NCBI GenBank assembly: GCA_019359075.1
Contig: JAHHIB010000020.1
Coordinates: 1 to 64,000 of the forward strand
DNA from: Kalymmatonema hyalinum WJT4-NPBG1
Lineage (GTDB): Bacteria; Cyanobacteriota; Cyanobacteriia; Cyanobacteriales; Nostocaceae
Direction: 5' to 3'
DNA length: 64,000 nucleotides
Part shown: positions 44,127-53,969 of the stretch, in pieces
How positions within the stretch are numbered: the first letter of the stretch is position 1
Layout: every line of letters starts with the position of its first letter
Program-made: the position numbers and the translations under genes
Notes under the pieces: model-generated
The model's database searches: none
Told to the model about the DNA's origin: nothing
What the model saw: the letters and a program-made list of their open reading frames with translations, nothing else

Positions 44127-45230
44127 ATGTCAACAGTTGCTTTAAGAGATATACATAAAACTTATGCCGATACTGAGGTCATCAAAGGCGTTGATCTTGA
44201 TGTTGGCGATCGCGAATTTGTTGTATTTGTTGGTCCGTCCGGTTGTGGGAAATCGACCTTGTTACGCATGATTGCCGGACTTGAGGAAATCACCTCTGGC
44301 GAGTTGCTGATTGATGGAGACAAAGTCAATGATGTGCCTCCGGATAAACGCGGATTGGCAATGGTGTTTCAAACCTACGCCTTGTATCCTCACATGACCG
44401 TAGCGGAGAATATGGCGTTTAGCCTCCGCCTCGCGGGTGTGCCAAAAGCCAAGCGTTATGAAAGGGCACGTGAAGTCGCTCGTGTCCTCCAACTGGAACC
44501 ACTGTTAAACCGCAAGCCCAAAGAATTATCCGGCGGACAGCGCCAACGGGTGGCAATTGGTCGTGCCTTGGTTCGCAATCCCAAAGTGTTTTTATTTGAC
44601 GAACCACTGTCAAACCTGGATGCCTCCTTGCGCGTGCAGATGCGGATCGAACTTGCTAATCTACATGACAGCTTGCAAGCCACCATGATTTATGTGACGC
44701 ACGATCAGGTTGAGGCAATGACACTTGCCACCAAGATTGTGGTGTTGCAGGGCGGCATTGTAGAACAAGTGGGTTCGCCACTAGAACTCTACCACCATCC
44801 CCGCAATCTATTCGTTGCTGGATTTATTGGTTCACCTAAGATGAACTTTGTCTCGGTTACGGTGACAGCCGTTAATGATTCTGGTATAATTGTCAAACTT
44901 CCTGGTGATGCCAGTGTGACCATTCCCGTGAAGGCTGCAAAGCTGTCGGTTGGAGATAGAGCTACATTGGGGATTCGCCCCGAACACCTACGAGTCGATC
45001 GCAATAGCGCAACAGTGAATGGCGAAGTGCTAGTTGTGGAACGACTGGGTGGACAAACCTATCTCTATGTCAAAATTGTGGGTGGAGACACCCTAGTCGT
45101 GCAAACAGACGGAGATAATCGCAGCCAGTTGCGCGATCTTGTTCCTATCCACATTAGCGGCGATCTTTGCCATCTGTTTGACCTGCACGGTGAAGCAGTT
45201 TCAAAAACTCGTCGTCACCATTTAGCATAA
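44127..45230 (+). CDS. ABC importer ATP-binding subunit (SmoK/UgpC/MalK type)
   Basis: A 367-residue ATPase: Walker A GPSGCGKST near residue 35, signature LSGGQRQRVAIGRALVR near 135, Walker B KVFLFDEPLSNLDA, and switch His in THDQVEAMTL. The C-terminal 130 residues form the regulatory OB/TOBE domains (LGIRPEHLRV). MalK-type ATPases may serve several CUT1 importers. It ends four bases before the second polyol dehydrogenase, showing that transport and oxidation are co-expressed. Confidence 0.93.
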   Translation: MSTVALRDIHKTYADTEVIKGVDLDVGDREFVVFVGPSGCGKSTLLRMIAGLEEITSGELLIDGDKVNDVPPDKRGLAMVFQTYALYPHMTVAENMAFSLRLAGVPKAKRYERAREVARVLQLEPLLNRKPKELSGGQRQRVAIGRALVRNPKVFLFDEPLSNLDASLRVQMRIELANLHDSLQATMIYVTHDQVEAMTLATKIVVLQGGIVEQVGSPLELYHHPRNLFVAGFIGSPKMNFVSVTVTAVNDSGIIVKLPGDASVTIPVKAAKLSVGDRATLGIRPEHLRVDRNSATVNGEVLVVERLGGQTYLYVKIVGGDTLVVQTDGDNRSQLRDLVPIHISGDLCHLFDLHGEAVSKTRRHHLA

Positions 45231-45234
45231 ATAA

Positions 45235-46791
45235 ATGAACAGCAATACCAGCACAGACTCAACAATCAAGCTGAATGAAGCATCCCTGACTCGTTTACCT
45301 GGAAACGTTCGCATACCCAAGTATGATCGCCGTAAAATCACTAATGGAATTGTGCATATTGGGGTAGGTGGATTTCATAAATCGCACCAAGCGCTCTATC
45401 TCGATGATTATTTCCATCAGCATCCTGGTAGTGACTGGGGAATCTGTGGTGTTGGATTGCTGGACTATGACTATGACAGGCGTATGCGGGATGCGCTTCA
45501 ATCCCAAGATTGTTTGTATACCTTAGTTGAGCGATCGCCTTCTAGCGATCGCGCTCGAATCATCGGTTCAATCACTCGATACCTGTTTGCACCAGACAAT
45601 CGTCAAGCAGTTATTGAAGCATTAGCAGATCCCAAATGCCGAATTGTTACTTTAACAATCACTGAAAGCGGCTACTACATCATTGAAGGAAGTGGCGAAT
45701 TCGATGTGAATCACCCGACGATTCAGCACGATTTGCAACATCCTGACCAACCAATTGGGACATACGGTTTTTTGACAGCCGCACTCGAAAAGCGACGTAA
45801 ACAGGGGTTGGCACCCTTTACCGTACTGTCCTGCGACAATATCCAGGGCAACGGCAACATGGTGGGGAAAATGCTAACGACATTTGCCCAAATGCGCGAT
45901 CCGGATTTGGGACGTTGGATTACTGAACAGGGGGCGTTTCCCAACTGCATGGTCGATCGCATTACTCCGATGACAACCCCACCAGATATCAAAATGGTGG
46001 CGGAACAGTTTGGTATTGATGATGCATTTCCAGGCGTCGCGGAGCCTTTCATCCAGTGGGTAATCGAAGATACCTTTTGTGCAGGCAGACCTGATTGGGA
46101 ATCCGTTGGCGTACAGATGACTAACGATGTTCATCCCTACGAGATGATGAAAATTCGGCTGCTCAACGCCAGTCACTTGCTGATTGGCTATCTCGGCTCT
46201 CTGGCAGGTTATACCTACGTTTATGAAGTCATGGCTGATCCCTTGTTTCAGCAAGCAGTCGCTGACCTGATGGACGAGGTGACACCAACGCTCCAACCCG
46301 TTCCTGGGATTGATTTAGACGATTATAAAAAGACTTTAATTGAACGGTTTTCCAATCCCAAAATTCGCGATCAGCTTCCGCGCCTGTGCCTGAATGGATC
46401 GGCCAAAATTCCTAAGTTTCTTTTGGGATCGATCCGCGATAAATTAGAACTTGGAGGTGCGATAGCGAAGCGCTGCTGCGATAGCGAAGCGGCTCTGAAA
46501 GAGCTAGCGCAGATCGATTACCTAAGTCTGACGATTGCTGCTTGGTGTCGCTATCTCAATGGTTATGACGACCAGAACCGTCCTATCCTCATTGATGACC
46601 CCTTAGCTGATATCCTCACTCAACAAGCCCGCTTAGGTAAAACAGATCCCACACCATTACTCAGCATATTTGAGATTTTTGGAGATTTAGTACAGTCGCC
46701 ACGTTTCGTCGAGACTGTTGCTGACAAGTTGAGCAGTTTGCATGAGGTTGGTGCGAAAGGAACGCTAGGGCGTGTCTGCAAACTCCATTGA
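45235..46791 (+). CDS. Mannitol dehydrogenase-family polyol oxidoreductase, copy 2
   Basis: A 518-residue polyol dehydrogenase: IVHIGVGGFHKSHQALYLDDY cofactor region, LTITESGYYI, LSCDNIQGNG, and catalytic Lys-Asn-His in KIRLLNASH near residue 305. This is the MtlD/MtlK-type enzyme expected with an SmoEFGK importer, oxidising mannitol to fructose or D-arabinitol to D-xylulose. A two-copy repeat (46458-46492) lengthens the C-terminal part in frame between ELGG and the conserved LSLTIAAWCRYL. Copy 1 at 35568 is only a distant relative, so they are not recent duplicates. Confidence 0.93.
   Translation: MNSNTSTDSTIKLNEASLTRLPGNVRIPKYDRRKITNGIVHIGVGGFHKSHQALYLDDYFHQHPGSDWGICGVGLLDYDYDRRMRDALQSQDCLYTLVERSPSSDRARIIGSITRYLFAPDNRQAVIEALADPKCRIVTLTITESGYYIIEGSGEFDVNHPTIQHDLQHPDQPIGTYGFLTAALEKRRKQGLAPFTVLSCDNIQGNGNMVGKMLTTFAQMRDPDLGRWITEQGAFPNCMVDRITPMTTPPDIKMVAEQFGIDDAFPGVAEPFIQWVIEDTFCAGRPDWESVGVQMTNDVHPYEMMKIRLLNASHLLIGYLGSLAGYTYVYEVMADPLFQQAVADLMDEVTPTLQPVPGIDLDDYKKTLIERFSNPKIRDQLPRLCLNGSAKIPKFLLGSIRDKLELGGAIAKRCCDSEAALKELAQIDYLSLTIAAWCRYLNGYDDQNRPILIDDPLADILTQQARLGKTDPTPLLSIFEIFGDLVQSPRFVETVADKLSSLHEVGAKGTLGRVCKLH
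46458..46492. repeat. In-frame direct repeat in the second polyol dehydrogenase
   Basis: TGCGATAGCGAAGCG(C/G) occurs twice with a 19-bp period. It resembles short dispersed cyanobacterial repeats and encodes AIAKRCCDSEA, extra residues relative to the family pattern. Confidence 0.65.
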
Positions 46792-46867
46792 TTACGATGC
46801 AGTTTAGATCCAGGAACCCAGCCAGAATGTACCAAAAATAATTAATGCAGTTGTGGCGATCCACGTG

Positions 46868-46895
46868 CCCCCCAACCTCCCCGCAGGTTCGGGGG
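46868..46895. terminator. Possible hairpin terminator between convergent genes
   Basis: CCCCCCAACCT and AGGTTCGGGGG pair with a one-base bulge. It lies between the polyol dehydrogenase and the convergent permease. No T-run follows, so this is a weak call. Confidence 0.35.
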
Positions 46896-46949
46896 AGAAT
46901 ATTGCAGGCATAACACAAATTGGTATTATAGACAACTAAGCAGATAAAG

Positions 46950-48272
46950 TTAGGAGCTTGGCGATCGCTTGCTAACAGCATTGCGGATTAAAACCAGGAA
47001 AATTCCTATACCTGTAAACACTAACGCCGCAATATTACTTTTTGTCTCAGCGAAAGCAATGAGAAATAGGTTGGAGAGCAGCGCTAAAGCCGGAATCAGA
47101 TAAGGAACCTGAAAGCCATCGACTCGGGGTTCTTGGCGTTTAATGACCAGCAGTGAGAGGTTGACCAGACAGAACATTGCAAGAATCAAGGTTGCGGTTG
47201 TTCCAGCCAGGAATTCAAGCGAAAATGCCAGCGCCAGAAAGATAGCCATCGGCAGAATGATAAGCAGCGTTCGATAGGGAGTTGCTCGCCATGGATGTAA
47301 TTTTCCTAACCAAGCTGGAAGCAGCCCTTCTCTGGACATCCCAAAGAGCAGCCGCGATGCCGTGACAAAATTCAGCAAAGCAGTATTTAGAACGGCGAAC
47401 AGGGCGATGAGTGAAAAGACGACTGCTGGAAAATTTGGCTGCGCTCGACGAACCACATCGAGAAGAGGAGCATTCGAGCCGGCAAGCGCCGCCGGACTTA
47501 GTACGTTACTGGCAAGCCAGGAGACGAGAACATAAACGACACCTGCAATTCCAAGGGCAAACAGGATGGCTCTTGGAACATTGCGCTCAGGATTTTTCAC
47601 TTCCTCCGCAACATTCACAATATCCTCAAAGCCAATGAAGGCGTAGAAGGCGAGTGCCGCTCCCTGAACGATCGCCGTCCAACCAATGGCTTGCGCGTTG
47701 GGTACGGGACTTGCAGGAGGATTACCCGTGCCTCCTCCGCCCCCGATTATAAAAAGAGTCGAAACTAGGATGACGATGACCAGACCTGAAACTTCGAGAG
47801 CCGTGCAAAAAATATTCAGGGCTGAGGACTCCTGCATTCCCCTAAAATTGACAAATGCAAGAGCCGAAAAGAGAGTGATGATAATCAACCAAGCTGGAAT
47901 GGCTGGAGCAAAAGCATTTAGATAGCCTGCAAACGCTTTTGACAGAGTCGCCATCGAAACAAGGCAGGTACAAAACATCAACCAGCCTACAAGGATTGAG
48001 AGCCAATCCTTGCGAAATGCTCTGTGGATGAAAGTGGCGACTCCTCCGCTTTGCGGAATTCGGCTGCCGAGTTCCGCATAACTTAAAGCTGTGAGTGTCG
48101 CAACACTCATCGCTGTCAGGAAAGAAACCCAAACCAAAGAGCCGGAAAGTCCCGCAATTTTTCCGATCACTGCATAAATTCCGGCACCGAGAATATCACC
48201 AACTCCGTAAATCACCAGCGTAGGCAATCCAAACACTCGCTTCAGTGAATCCGCTTCTGCATTCGGTTCCAT
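46950..48272 (-). CDS. APC-superfamily amino-acid permease
   Basis: A 440-residue transporter with about 12 helices. The N-terminal helix-breaking motif VGDILGAGIYAVIGKIAGLSG is the APC substrate-binding loop, and GFEDIVNVAEEVKNPERNVPRAIL (helix 6 to 7 region) is typical of amino-acid/polyamine permeases. Acts in the inner membrane. It faces away from xylulokinase and is not obviously linked to polyol use. The specific substrate is unknown. Confidence 0.88.
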   Translation of the reverse strand: MEPNAEADSLKRVFGLPTLVIYGVGDILGAGIYAVIGKIAGLSGSLVWVSFLTAMSVATLTALSYAELGSRIPQSGGVATFIHRAFRKDWLSILVGWLMFCTCLVSMATLSKAFAGYLNAFAPAIPAWLIIITLFSALAFVNFRGMQESSALNIFCTALEVSGLVIVILVSTLFIIGGGGGTGNPPASPVPNAQAIGWTAIVQGAALAFYAFIGFEDIVNVAEEVKNPERNVPRAILFALGIAGVVYVLVSWLASNVLSPAALAGSNAPLLDVVRRAQPNFPAVVFSLIALFAVLNTALLNFVTASRLLFGMSREGLLPAWLGKLHPWRATPYRTLLIILPMAIFLALAFSLEFLAGTTATLILAMFCLVNLSLLVIKRQEPRVDGFQVPYLIPALALLSNLFLIAFAETKSNIAALVFTGIGIFLVLIRNAVSKRSPSS

Positions 48273-48472
48273 AGAATTTCTCTTGTCCTTCTATTGTCCC
48301 AATCTTGTCATCTTTCTGCTCGTCAGTATAGGGGCTGGAAGCGCGAAGGTAAACGTAGATGGAGCAGCAAAATTTTGTCGTTTTGCTTCCACCCTATCAT
48401 ATCCTTGAGAAACCTAACCCTAGTCTGCCTATATTTGACTATGCTAAAGGGAACTATTTGAGGATTAGCCTG

Positions 48473-49915
48473 ATGCTGCTTGGTATAGATTTAGGAACAG
48501 GCTCTGCTAAGGCATTGCTCCTAGCGACTGACGGAACTGCTATAGGTGAGGCGTCAAGCTCGTATCCTGTTCATGCACCCCACCCTGGATGGGCTGAGTC
48601 GGAGCCAGGGGATTGGTGGTCAGCTGTTGCCTCGGCTGTTAGGAAGGCAGTGGGAAATCACGCTGATCGGGTACAGGCGATCGCACTTTCAGGACAGATG
48701 CATGGTGTTGTCCTAGCTTCGGAGTCGGGTCAGCCCCTGCGTCCTGCTATCCTTTGGGCAGATACTCGCTCTAGTGCCACGCTTAGCGCTTATCATTCGC
48801 TCGATGCCGCTATTCTAGAGCGCTTGGGAAACCCCATCACGGCGGGAATGGCAGGTCCAACTTTGTTGTGGCTACGAGAACACGAGGCTACTGTCTACAC
48901 CCAAGCGCGTTGGGCACTCCAGCCAAAAGATTGGCTACGTGTACGTCTCACAGGAGAAGTTGCAACAGAACCATCTGATGCTAGTGGTACTTTGCTTTAC
49001 GATGTTGTGTCGGACAACTGGGCAAGGGAAGCAATCTCAGCCCTGAATCTACGTTGTGATTGGTTACCAAAAATTATTCCCTCTAGTGCGATCGCAGGTT
49101 ACTTGACGGCTGTTGCTTCAGAGCATCTTGGCTTAAGAGTTGACTTACCCGTTATCGCTGGTGCTGCGGATACGGCAGCGGCGGCGCTTGGTAACGGACT
49201 ACTAGAGCCTGGTTTGGTTCAACTAACTATTGGCACAGGCGCTCAAATCATTACACCTCGCTCCCAACCCATTATCGATCCTCATGGTCGTACACATCTC
49301 TATCGAGCCGCCGTACCTAACCAGTGGTACACCCTTGCAGCAATGCAAAATGCAGGGTTAGCGCTTGAGTGGGTGCGAGGTATTCTCGGCTTGAGTTGGC
49401 AGCAAGTCTATACTAAAGCGTTTTCTGTTCCCCCAGGATGTGAAGGGTTGACATTTTTGCCATACCTCACAGGTGAGCGAACTCCACACCTCGACCCCTA
49501 TGTACGCGGCGCATGGGTGGGGCTTGGACTTCATCACACACAGGCGCACCTGATGCGGGCGGCTTTAGAGGGAGTTGCTTTTGCCTTGCGACAAGGTTTT
49601 GAGGCACTTGAGGCAACAGGTTTTAAAGCGACAGAACTGCGTTTAGCAGGTGGTGGCACGGCAGAAATGCCTTGGAAACAATTACTGACTGATGTATTGA
49701 GAATACCCCTCTATGCAACTACAGTTGCTGCTGCTTCTGCGTGGGGTGCTGCTCTATTGGCGGGTATCGGAATTGGTGTATACGCAGATACAAATGACAC
49801 GCTCAAACTGGCGGCCACACCAACGCTTGCTGCAACTCCCCAATCAGTTGATTCAGCCCTGGAAGAGGCTTGGATGCGATATCAATCCCTTTATCCACGA
49901 CTTAAAAAAATGTGA
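48473..49915 (+). CDS. xylB: Xylulokinase
   Basis: A 480-residue FGGY kinase: MLLGIDLGTGSAKALLLATDG at the N terminus, DRVQAIALSGQMHGVVL, AILWADTRSS, and IAGAADTAAAALGNG, followed by LRLAGGGTAEMPWKQLLTDVL. It phosphorylates D-xylulose at O5. The frame extends upstream to 48359, but ATG 48473 has GAGGATTAGCC before it and begins the conserved ATP-binding strand, so I chose it. In Pseudomonas-type mannitol/arabitol operons a xylulokinase (MtlY) accompanies the MtlEFGK importer and MtlD, which matches the neighbourhood here. Confidence 0.88.
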   Translation: MLLGIDLGTGSAKALLLATDGTAIGEASSSYPVHAPHPGWAESEPGDWWSAVASAVRKAVGNHADRVQAIALSGQMHGVVLASESGQPLRPAILWADTRSSATLSAYHSLDAAILERLGNPITAGMAGPTLLWLREHEATVYTQARWALQPKDWLRVRLTGEVATEPSDASGTLLYDVVSDNWAREAISALNLRCDWLPKIIPSSAIAGYLTAVASEHLGLRVDLPVIAGAADTAAAALGNGLLEPGLVQLTIGTGAQIITPRSQPIIDPHGRTHLYRAAVPNQWYTLAAMQNAGLALEWVRGILGLSWQQVYTKAFSVPPGCEGLTFLPYLTGERTPHLDPYVRGAWVGLGLHHTQAHLMRAALEGVAFALRQGFEALEATGFKATELRLAGGGTAEMPWKQLLTDVLRIPLYATTVAAASAWGAALLAGIGIGVYADTNDTLKLAATPTLAATPQSVDSALEEAWMRYQSLYPRLKKM

Positions 49916-50185
49916 TAGCAGTTATGCCTCAAGGAGGTAGCACTAGAAGGTATCTACAATTAAATTCTTAACTAGTGAGGCTGTTTAACATCACTAGACT
50001 TCTTGCATTCATTCCAAAAAAAAGAATAATTAACCACAGATGGACAATAAATAAAAGTATTTCCTCTGTTTTCCCCCCTACAAGAGGGGAGAATGAACAG
50101 GGTGGATACAGATGGAATCAAAGAGATGCAACCTTGTCTAGTTAATCAAAGAAGTTAGTTTACTAAGAGAATAGGTAGACATTAT
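49916..50185. other. Gap with repeat fragments before the galactofuranosyltransferase gene
   Basis: 270 bp without a gene. It contains AACCACAGATGGACA at 50033-50047, a piece of the element at 53877-53954, and a CCCCCCTACAAGAGGGG hairpin. The downstream half is AT-rich and likely holds the promoter of the next gene. Confidence 0.4.
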
Positions 50186-51766
50186 ATGTATATACTAGGT
50201 GGAATAAAGCTTCCCAAATCAGCTGACGTTTCTGATTTATACATACAGTGTAATGAAGCTGCATCTATAAACTACCAGGAAGATGACAAAAAAGTCGTCT
50301 TACGTCAGGGAGGCCTTATATCCTCAAGTTCTTACTTTAATTCATTTTACGAGAAATTTTATACTAAATATACAACTCTTAGCTCTATCTACTATTTGCT
50401 GAAACTTGAAGGCGATTTTAAAGTTACTGTTTACCGAGAAGTTAACGGGGAAAATAACAAAGAGATTATTTATCAAGAGAACTTTGAAAACTGTCAATTT
50501 TCAGAATCCGTCAAAATTTCCCCAATAAATCTCCTTCAAAATGAAAACGCTGGCAGAATATATTTTGAAATAACCTGTTCTAGTGAACAGGGTGCCTTTA
50601 AAGAGGCGTGGATAGCAACTGATGAAAATAAAACGAGAGAAGTCTCGTTGGGAATCATCATTTGCACCTTCAAAAAAGAGGATTATATAAAAAATACTTT
50701 AGCTGCGATTTTTCAAGATAAATTACTAGAAACTAAGGACTTCAAAATATTTGTTATTGATAATGGTAGAACTTTAGACAAAGCTGGTTTCACAGAGCAA
50801 AAACTGAAACTGGTTCCCAATATAAATGCGGGTGGAAGTGGTGGTTTTACTAGAGGGTTAGTTGAAGCTTTAGAGGAGAACATCTACTCTCATTTTTTGG
50901 TCATGGATGATGATATAGAGTTAGAAAATCAATGTATTTATAGGTTGTTTTCTTTGCATGAGTACGCCAAGACTGATTCTGCCGTAGCTGGCGGACTGCT
51001 AAATTTAGAGAAAAAGCATATGTTGTATGAAGCAGGAGCAACGTACAACGAAGATTCTAAAACTAGAGGATTTGCGCCTGGGTCATTAACTGCTGTCAAT
51101 CATAATATTGATCTACGAAGTTCTAGTTCTCTCAACAGGTTACTGGTAGAAGAAGATATAGATTATGGCGGATTTTGGTTTTTCTCTTTTTCTAAAGACG
51201 TTGTTGAAAAAATTAAATTACCGCTGCCTTTATTTATAAAGATAGATGATATAGAGTTTTGTTTAAGAATTAAAGAGTTGGGTAACAAAATAGTAGCTTT
51301 TCCCTCTCTAGCTGTGTGGCATCAACCGGCTTCTGCAAAGAATTTAAATTGGGAAAGTTATTATTATGCTCGGAATGATTTAATAACTTATGCCATCCAT
51401 TATTCGATAAGATATATGGATACGGTCAAGCATTTTACAAAAGTAATAATTCAGTCTTTATCAAGATGTGATTATGATTATGTGCAGATGCTTATAAAAT
51501 CTTTTGAAGACTATATAAAAGGTCCAGCTTTTATCAAAAACTCTGATCCAGAAAACTTGCATATTAGCATTATAAAGCTTAGCCAAAGCTATAAGAACCA
51601 AAAGGAAATAGATAAATTAGCTGGTATTAAGCTTTTGGCTAGGTGGTTTAAAGTTGCTGCTAAAAGTAGTATTGAATGGTCATCCGTAAGTAGAGAATGG
51701 AAAAGTGCTTCAAAGGAGCTGACATCTACTATATTTTGGCAGCAATACCTTGGGTTAAAGAACTAG
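50186..51766 (+). CDS. GlfT2-like galactofuranosyltransferase
   Basis: A 526-residue protein. The N-terminal 150 residues look like the GlfT2 beta-barrel domain. The GT2 catalytic domain (about 155-400) has LGIIICTFKKEDYIKNTL, NINAGGSGGFTRG, the metal-binding FLVMDDDIELE near residue 241, the catalytic IDDIEFCLRI near 354 and AVWHQPAS near 377, then YYYARNDL. These match mycobacterial-type polymerising galactofuranosyltransferases, which use UDP-galactofuranose. The mutase that makes this donor is encoded 30 kb upstream in this window. The gene is visibly more AT-rich than its neighbours, suggesting separate acquisition. No membrane segment is seen. Confidence 0.82.
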   Translation: MYILGGIKLPKSADVSDLYIQCNEAASINYQEDDKKVVLRQGGLISSSSYFNSFYEKFYTKYTTLSSIYYLLKLEGDFKVTVYREVNGENNKEIIYQENFENCQFSESVKISPINLLQNENAGRIYFEITCSSEQGAFKEAWIATDENKTREVSLGIIICTFKKEDYIKNTLAAIFQDKLLETKDFKIFVIDNGRTLDKAGFTEQKLKLVPNINAGGSGGFTRGLVEALEENIYSHFLVMDDDIELENQCIYRLFSLHEYAKTDSAVAGGLLNLEKKHMLYEAGATYNEDSKTRGFAPGSLTAVNHNIDLRSSSSLNRLLVEEDIDYGGFWFFSFSKDVVEKIKLPLPLFIKIDDIEFCLRIKELGNKIVAFPSLAVWHQPASAKNLNWESYYYARNDLITYAIHYSIRYMDTVKHFTKVIIQSLSRCDYDYVQMLIKSFEDYIKGPAFIKNSDPENLHISIIKLSQSYKNQKEIDKLAGIKLLARWFKVAAKSSIEWSSVSREWKSASKELTSTIFWQQYLGLKN

Positions 51767-52310
51767 AATTGAGTTGACACTAGTGAAGGTATGAACCGCT
51801 CAGACGGTGGCAACCGATCCAACCATTTCAGTTGCTCAAATTGGTCATATTCTGCTCTGACCATACTAAGGAAAGAGAGCACGACTTTCCACTGGGGGAT
51901 TGAGTGGTATCACAGAGCCCCGCGCGCAACTGCGTGGCATTGAGGGATTTATGGTGAGAACAACTGAGGCAATTTGCACTCACTTTATAAAAAACTTCGT
52001 ATTAGTTTGTAAGTGGGAATACTTTCAAACTTAACATTAAGTTTGTTTTTTAGAAGAAGGCGCACCAAAAGACACAAACGGATAAGTTTCAAAAATTTAG
52101 CACAAATTTAGCCTCTAGCTTCCTTCTCTAGAGACTTTTTGTAAAGTTGCCATGTGATAGGCAAAACTTAAATTTTCATCTATCTATCGGTGGTGAAATG
52201 CTGTAGAAATTTTTACTAAAACTGGAAAATTAGAACATCAACACTCCAATTTCCCTGCTATCTGACTACCCTGCTAGCAGGAGGCAACTTTTGTCTTAGG
52301 TACGACGCAT
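51767..52310. promoter_or_regulatory. Non-coding region upstream of the catalase gene
   Basis: 544 bp without a credible gene. A hairpin-like stretch at about 52110-52132 (CTCTAGCTTCCTTCTCTAGAG) and the dispersed repeat copy B at 52134-52217 lie in it; copy B ends about 95 bp before the catalase start. The catalase promoter should be here. Confidence 0.45.
52134..52217. repeat. Dispersed repeat, copy B
   Basis: It matches 34683-34764. Core words shared: TCATCTATCTATCGGT, GTGAAAT and CTGTAGAAATTTTTACT. It lies upstream of catalase in the same orientation as copy A. Confidence 0.75.
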
Positions 52311-53837
52311 ATGACAGACAATCAAAAAAAGGACGAACTCGGTAACCAAGAGGAAATCCTGACAAACCGCCAAGGTCACCCAATATCTGATAACCAGAAT
52401 ACACGAACTGTGGGTGACAGGGGTCCGACAGTACTTGAAAACTACAACTTCCTAGAAAAGATCAGCCACTTTGACCGTGAACGCATCCCAGAACGCGTCG
52501 TTCATGCACGAGGAGCGGGTGCTCATGGCTATTTTGAGGCTTATGGCACCATCGGCGATGAAGCACTGAGCAAATATACACGCGCCAAGCTTTTCCAAGA
52601 AAAAGGTAAAATCACGCCTGTATTTATTCGTTTTTCAAGTGTCATTCACGGAGGTCATTCACCAGAAACACTCCGCGATCCGCGTGGGTTTGCAATCAAG
52701 TTTTACACCGAAGATGGCAATTGGGATTTGGTCGGGAATAACCTTAAAGTCTTTTTTATTCGAGATCCCATCAAGTTTCCCGATCTCGTTCACGCTTTCA
52801 AACCAGATCCAGTCACGAACCGTCAAGATCCCAACCGCATCTTTGATTTCATCAGCCACACGCCTGAGGCGATGCACATGATCACGTGGCTGTTTAGTCC
52901 GTGGGGAATTCCTGCCACCTACCGACACATGGAAGGCTCAGGTGTAAACACCTACAAATGGGTTAATTCTGACGGTGTTGGGCATCTTGTCAAGTATTTC
53001 TTTTTACCCAAGCAGGGGGTCAAGTGCCTCACTCAAGCTCAAGCTGAGGAAATTCAGGCGAAGAATTTTAACCATGCGACACAGGATTTGTACGAAGCGA
53101 TCGCACAAGGTGAGTATCCTGAATGGGAATTTTGTGTGCAAATCATGTCGGATGACGAGCACCCTGAACTCGATTTCGATCCATTAGATCCAACAAAGAT
53201 CTGGCCGCCAGACCAATTCCCATTGCTGCCTGTCGGACGAGTGGTACTCGACAAAAATCCTGTCAACTATTTCGCTGAGGTTGAGCAAGCCGCGTTTGGT
53301 ACAGGTGTATTGGTTGACGGTCTTGACTTCTCGGACGACAAATTGCTTCAAGGTCGGACGTTCTCTTACTCAGATGCTCAACGTCACCGTGTGGGTTCTA
53401 ATTACCTCCAGCTACCTATTAATCAGCCAAAAACACCTGTTGCTACGAATCAGCGTGATGGTCAAATGACTTACCGCGTTGATGGAGTTGAAGCAGGTGA
53501 AAACCCCCACGTGAATTACGAGCCAAGCAGTCTTGGCGGACTCAAAGAAGCGCCGAAGTCGGGCAAAGCCCACACTCCTTATGTGCAAGGTCCAGTCATT
53601 CGTCAAAAAATCAGCCGAACCAACGATTACCAGCAAGCTGGCGAGCGGTATCGCACCTTTGAGGACTGGGAGCGGGATGACCTGATTTTAAACCTTGTGT
53701 CAGCACTCAAACAGTGCGACGCGCATATTCAAGAGCGCATGGTGGAACACTTCACACAATGCGATCCAGAATACGGTACACGGGTGCGAGAAGGACTCAA
53801 GCAAAGCCAAGAAAAAAATATGCATGCTCACTCTTAG
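52311..53837 (+). CDS. Monofunctional haem catalase
   Basis: A 508-residue catalase that decomposes hydrogen peroxide. The catalytic His is near residue 65 in [16 protein letters not shown], the Asn near 143 in [12 protein letters not shown], and the proximal haem-ligand Tyr near 352 in [17 protein letters not shown]. Length fits the small-subunit (clade 1/3) group without the C-terminal flavodoxin-like domain. No signal peptide, so cytoplasmic. It is a single gene, convergent with galT across an inverted repeat. Many cyanobacteria lack this enzyme type and rely on KatG, so it is a useful marker. Confidence 0.95.
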   Translation: MTDNQKKDELGNQEEILTNRQGHPISDNQNTRTVGDRGPTVLENYNFLEKISHFDRERIPERVVHARGAGAHGYFEAYGTIGDEALSKYTRAKLFQEKGKITPVFIRFSSVIHGGHSPETLRDPRGFAIKFYTEDGNWDLVGNNLKVFFIRDPIKFPDLVHAFKPDPVTNRQDPNRIFDFISHTPEAMHMITWLFSPWGIPATYRHMEGSGVNTYKWVNSDGVGHLVKYFFLPKQGVKCLTQAQAEEIQAKNFNHATQDLYEAIAQGEYPEWEFCVQIMSDDEHPELDFDPLDPTKIWPPDQFPLLPVGRVVLDKNPVNYFAEVEQAAFGTGVLVDGLDFSDDKLLQGRTFSYSDAQRHRVGSNYLQLPINQPKTPVATNQRDGQMTYRVDGVEAGENPHVNYEPSSLGGLKEAPKSGKAHTPYVQGPVIRQKISRTNDYQQAGERYRTFEDWERDDLILNLVSALKQCDAHIQERMVEHFTQCDPEYGTRVREGLKQSQEKNMHAHS

Positions 53838-53876
53838 TTGAGCCAGTAGTGTTACGGAGCGCGACGTGAAAAATTG

Positions 53877-53954
53877 AACCACAGATGGACACCGATATAG
53901 GCGTAAGCCGTGCCGTAGGCTACACAGATAATTTATCGGTGTCCATCTGTGGTT
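53877..53954. repeat. Inverted repeat with a nested dispersed repeat, between convergent genes
   Basis: AACCACAGATGGACACCGAT(A) and its exact complement form 21-bp arms around a loop containing GCGTAAGCCGTGCCGTAGGC, itself a dispersed repeat. It lies between the catalase and galT stop codons and could terminate both. Partial arms occur at 50033 and at 63970-63990. Confidence 0.75.
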
Positions 53955-53969
53955 TAAAAAAGAAATACA

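Noticed and set aside
48359-48472. Extended xylulokinase start
   Set aside because: The added 38 residues precede the conserved first strand and ATG 48473 has a better ribosome site.
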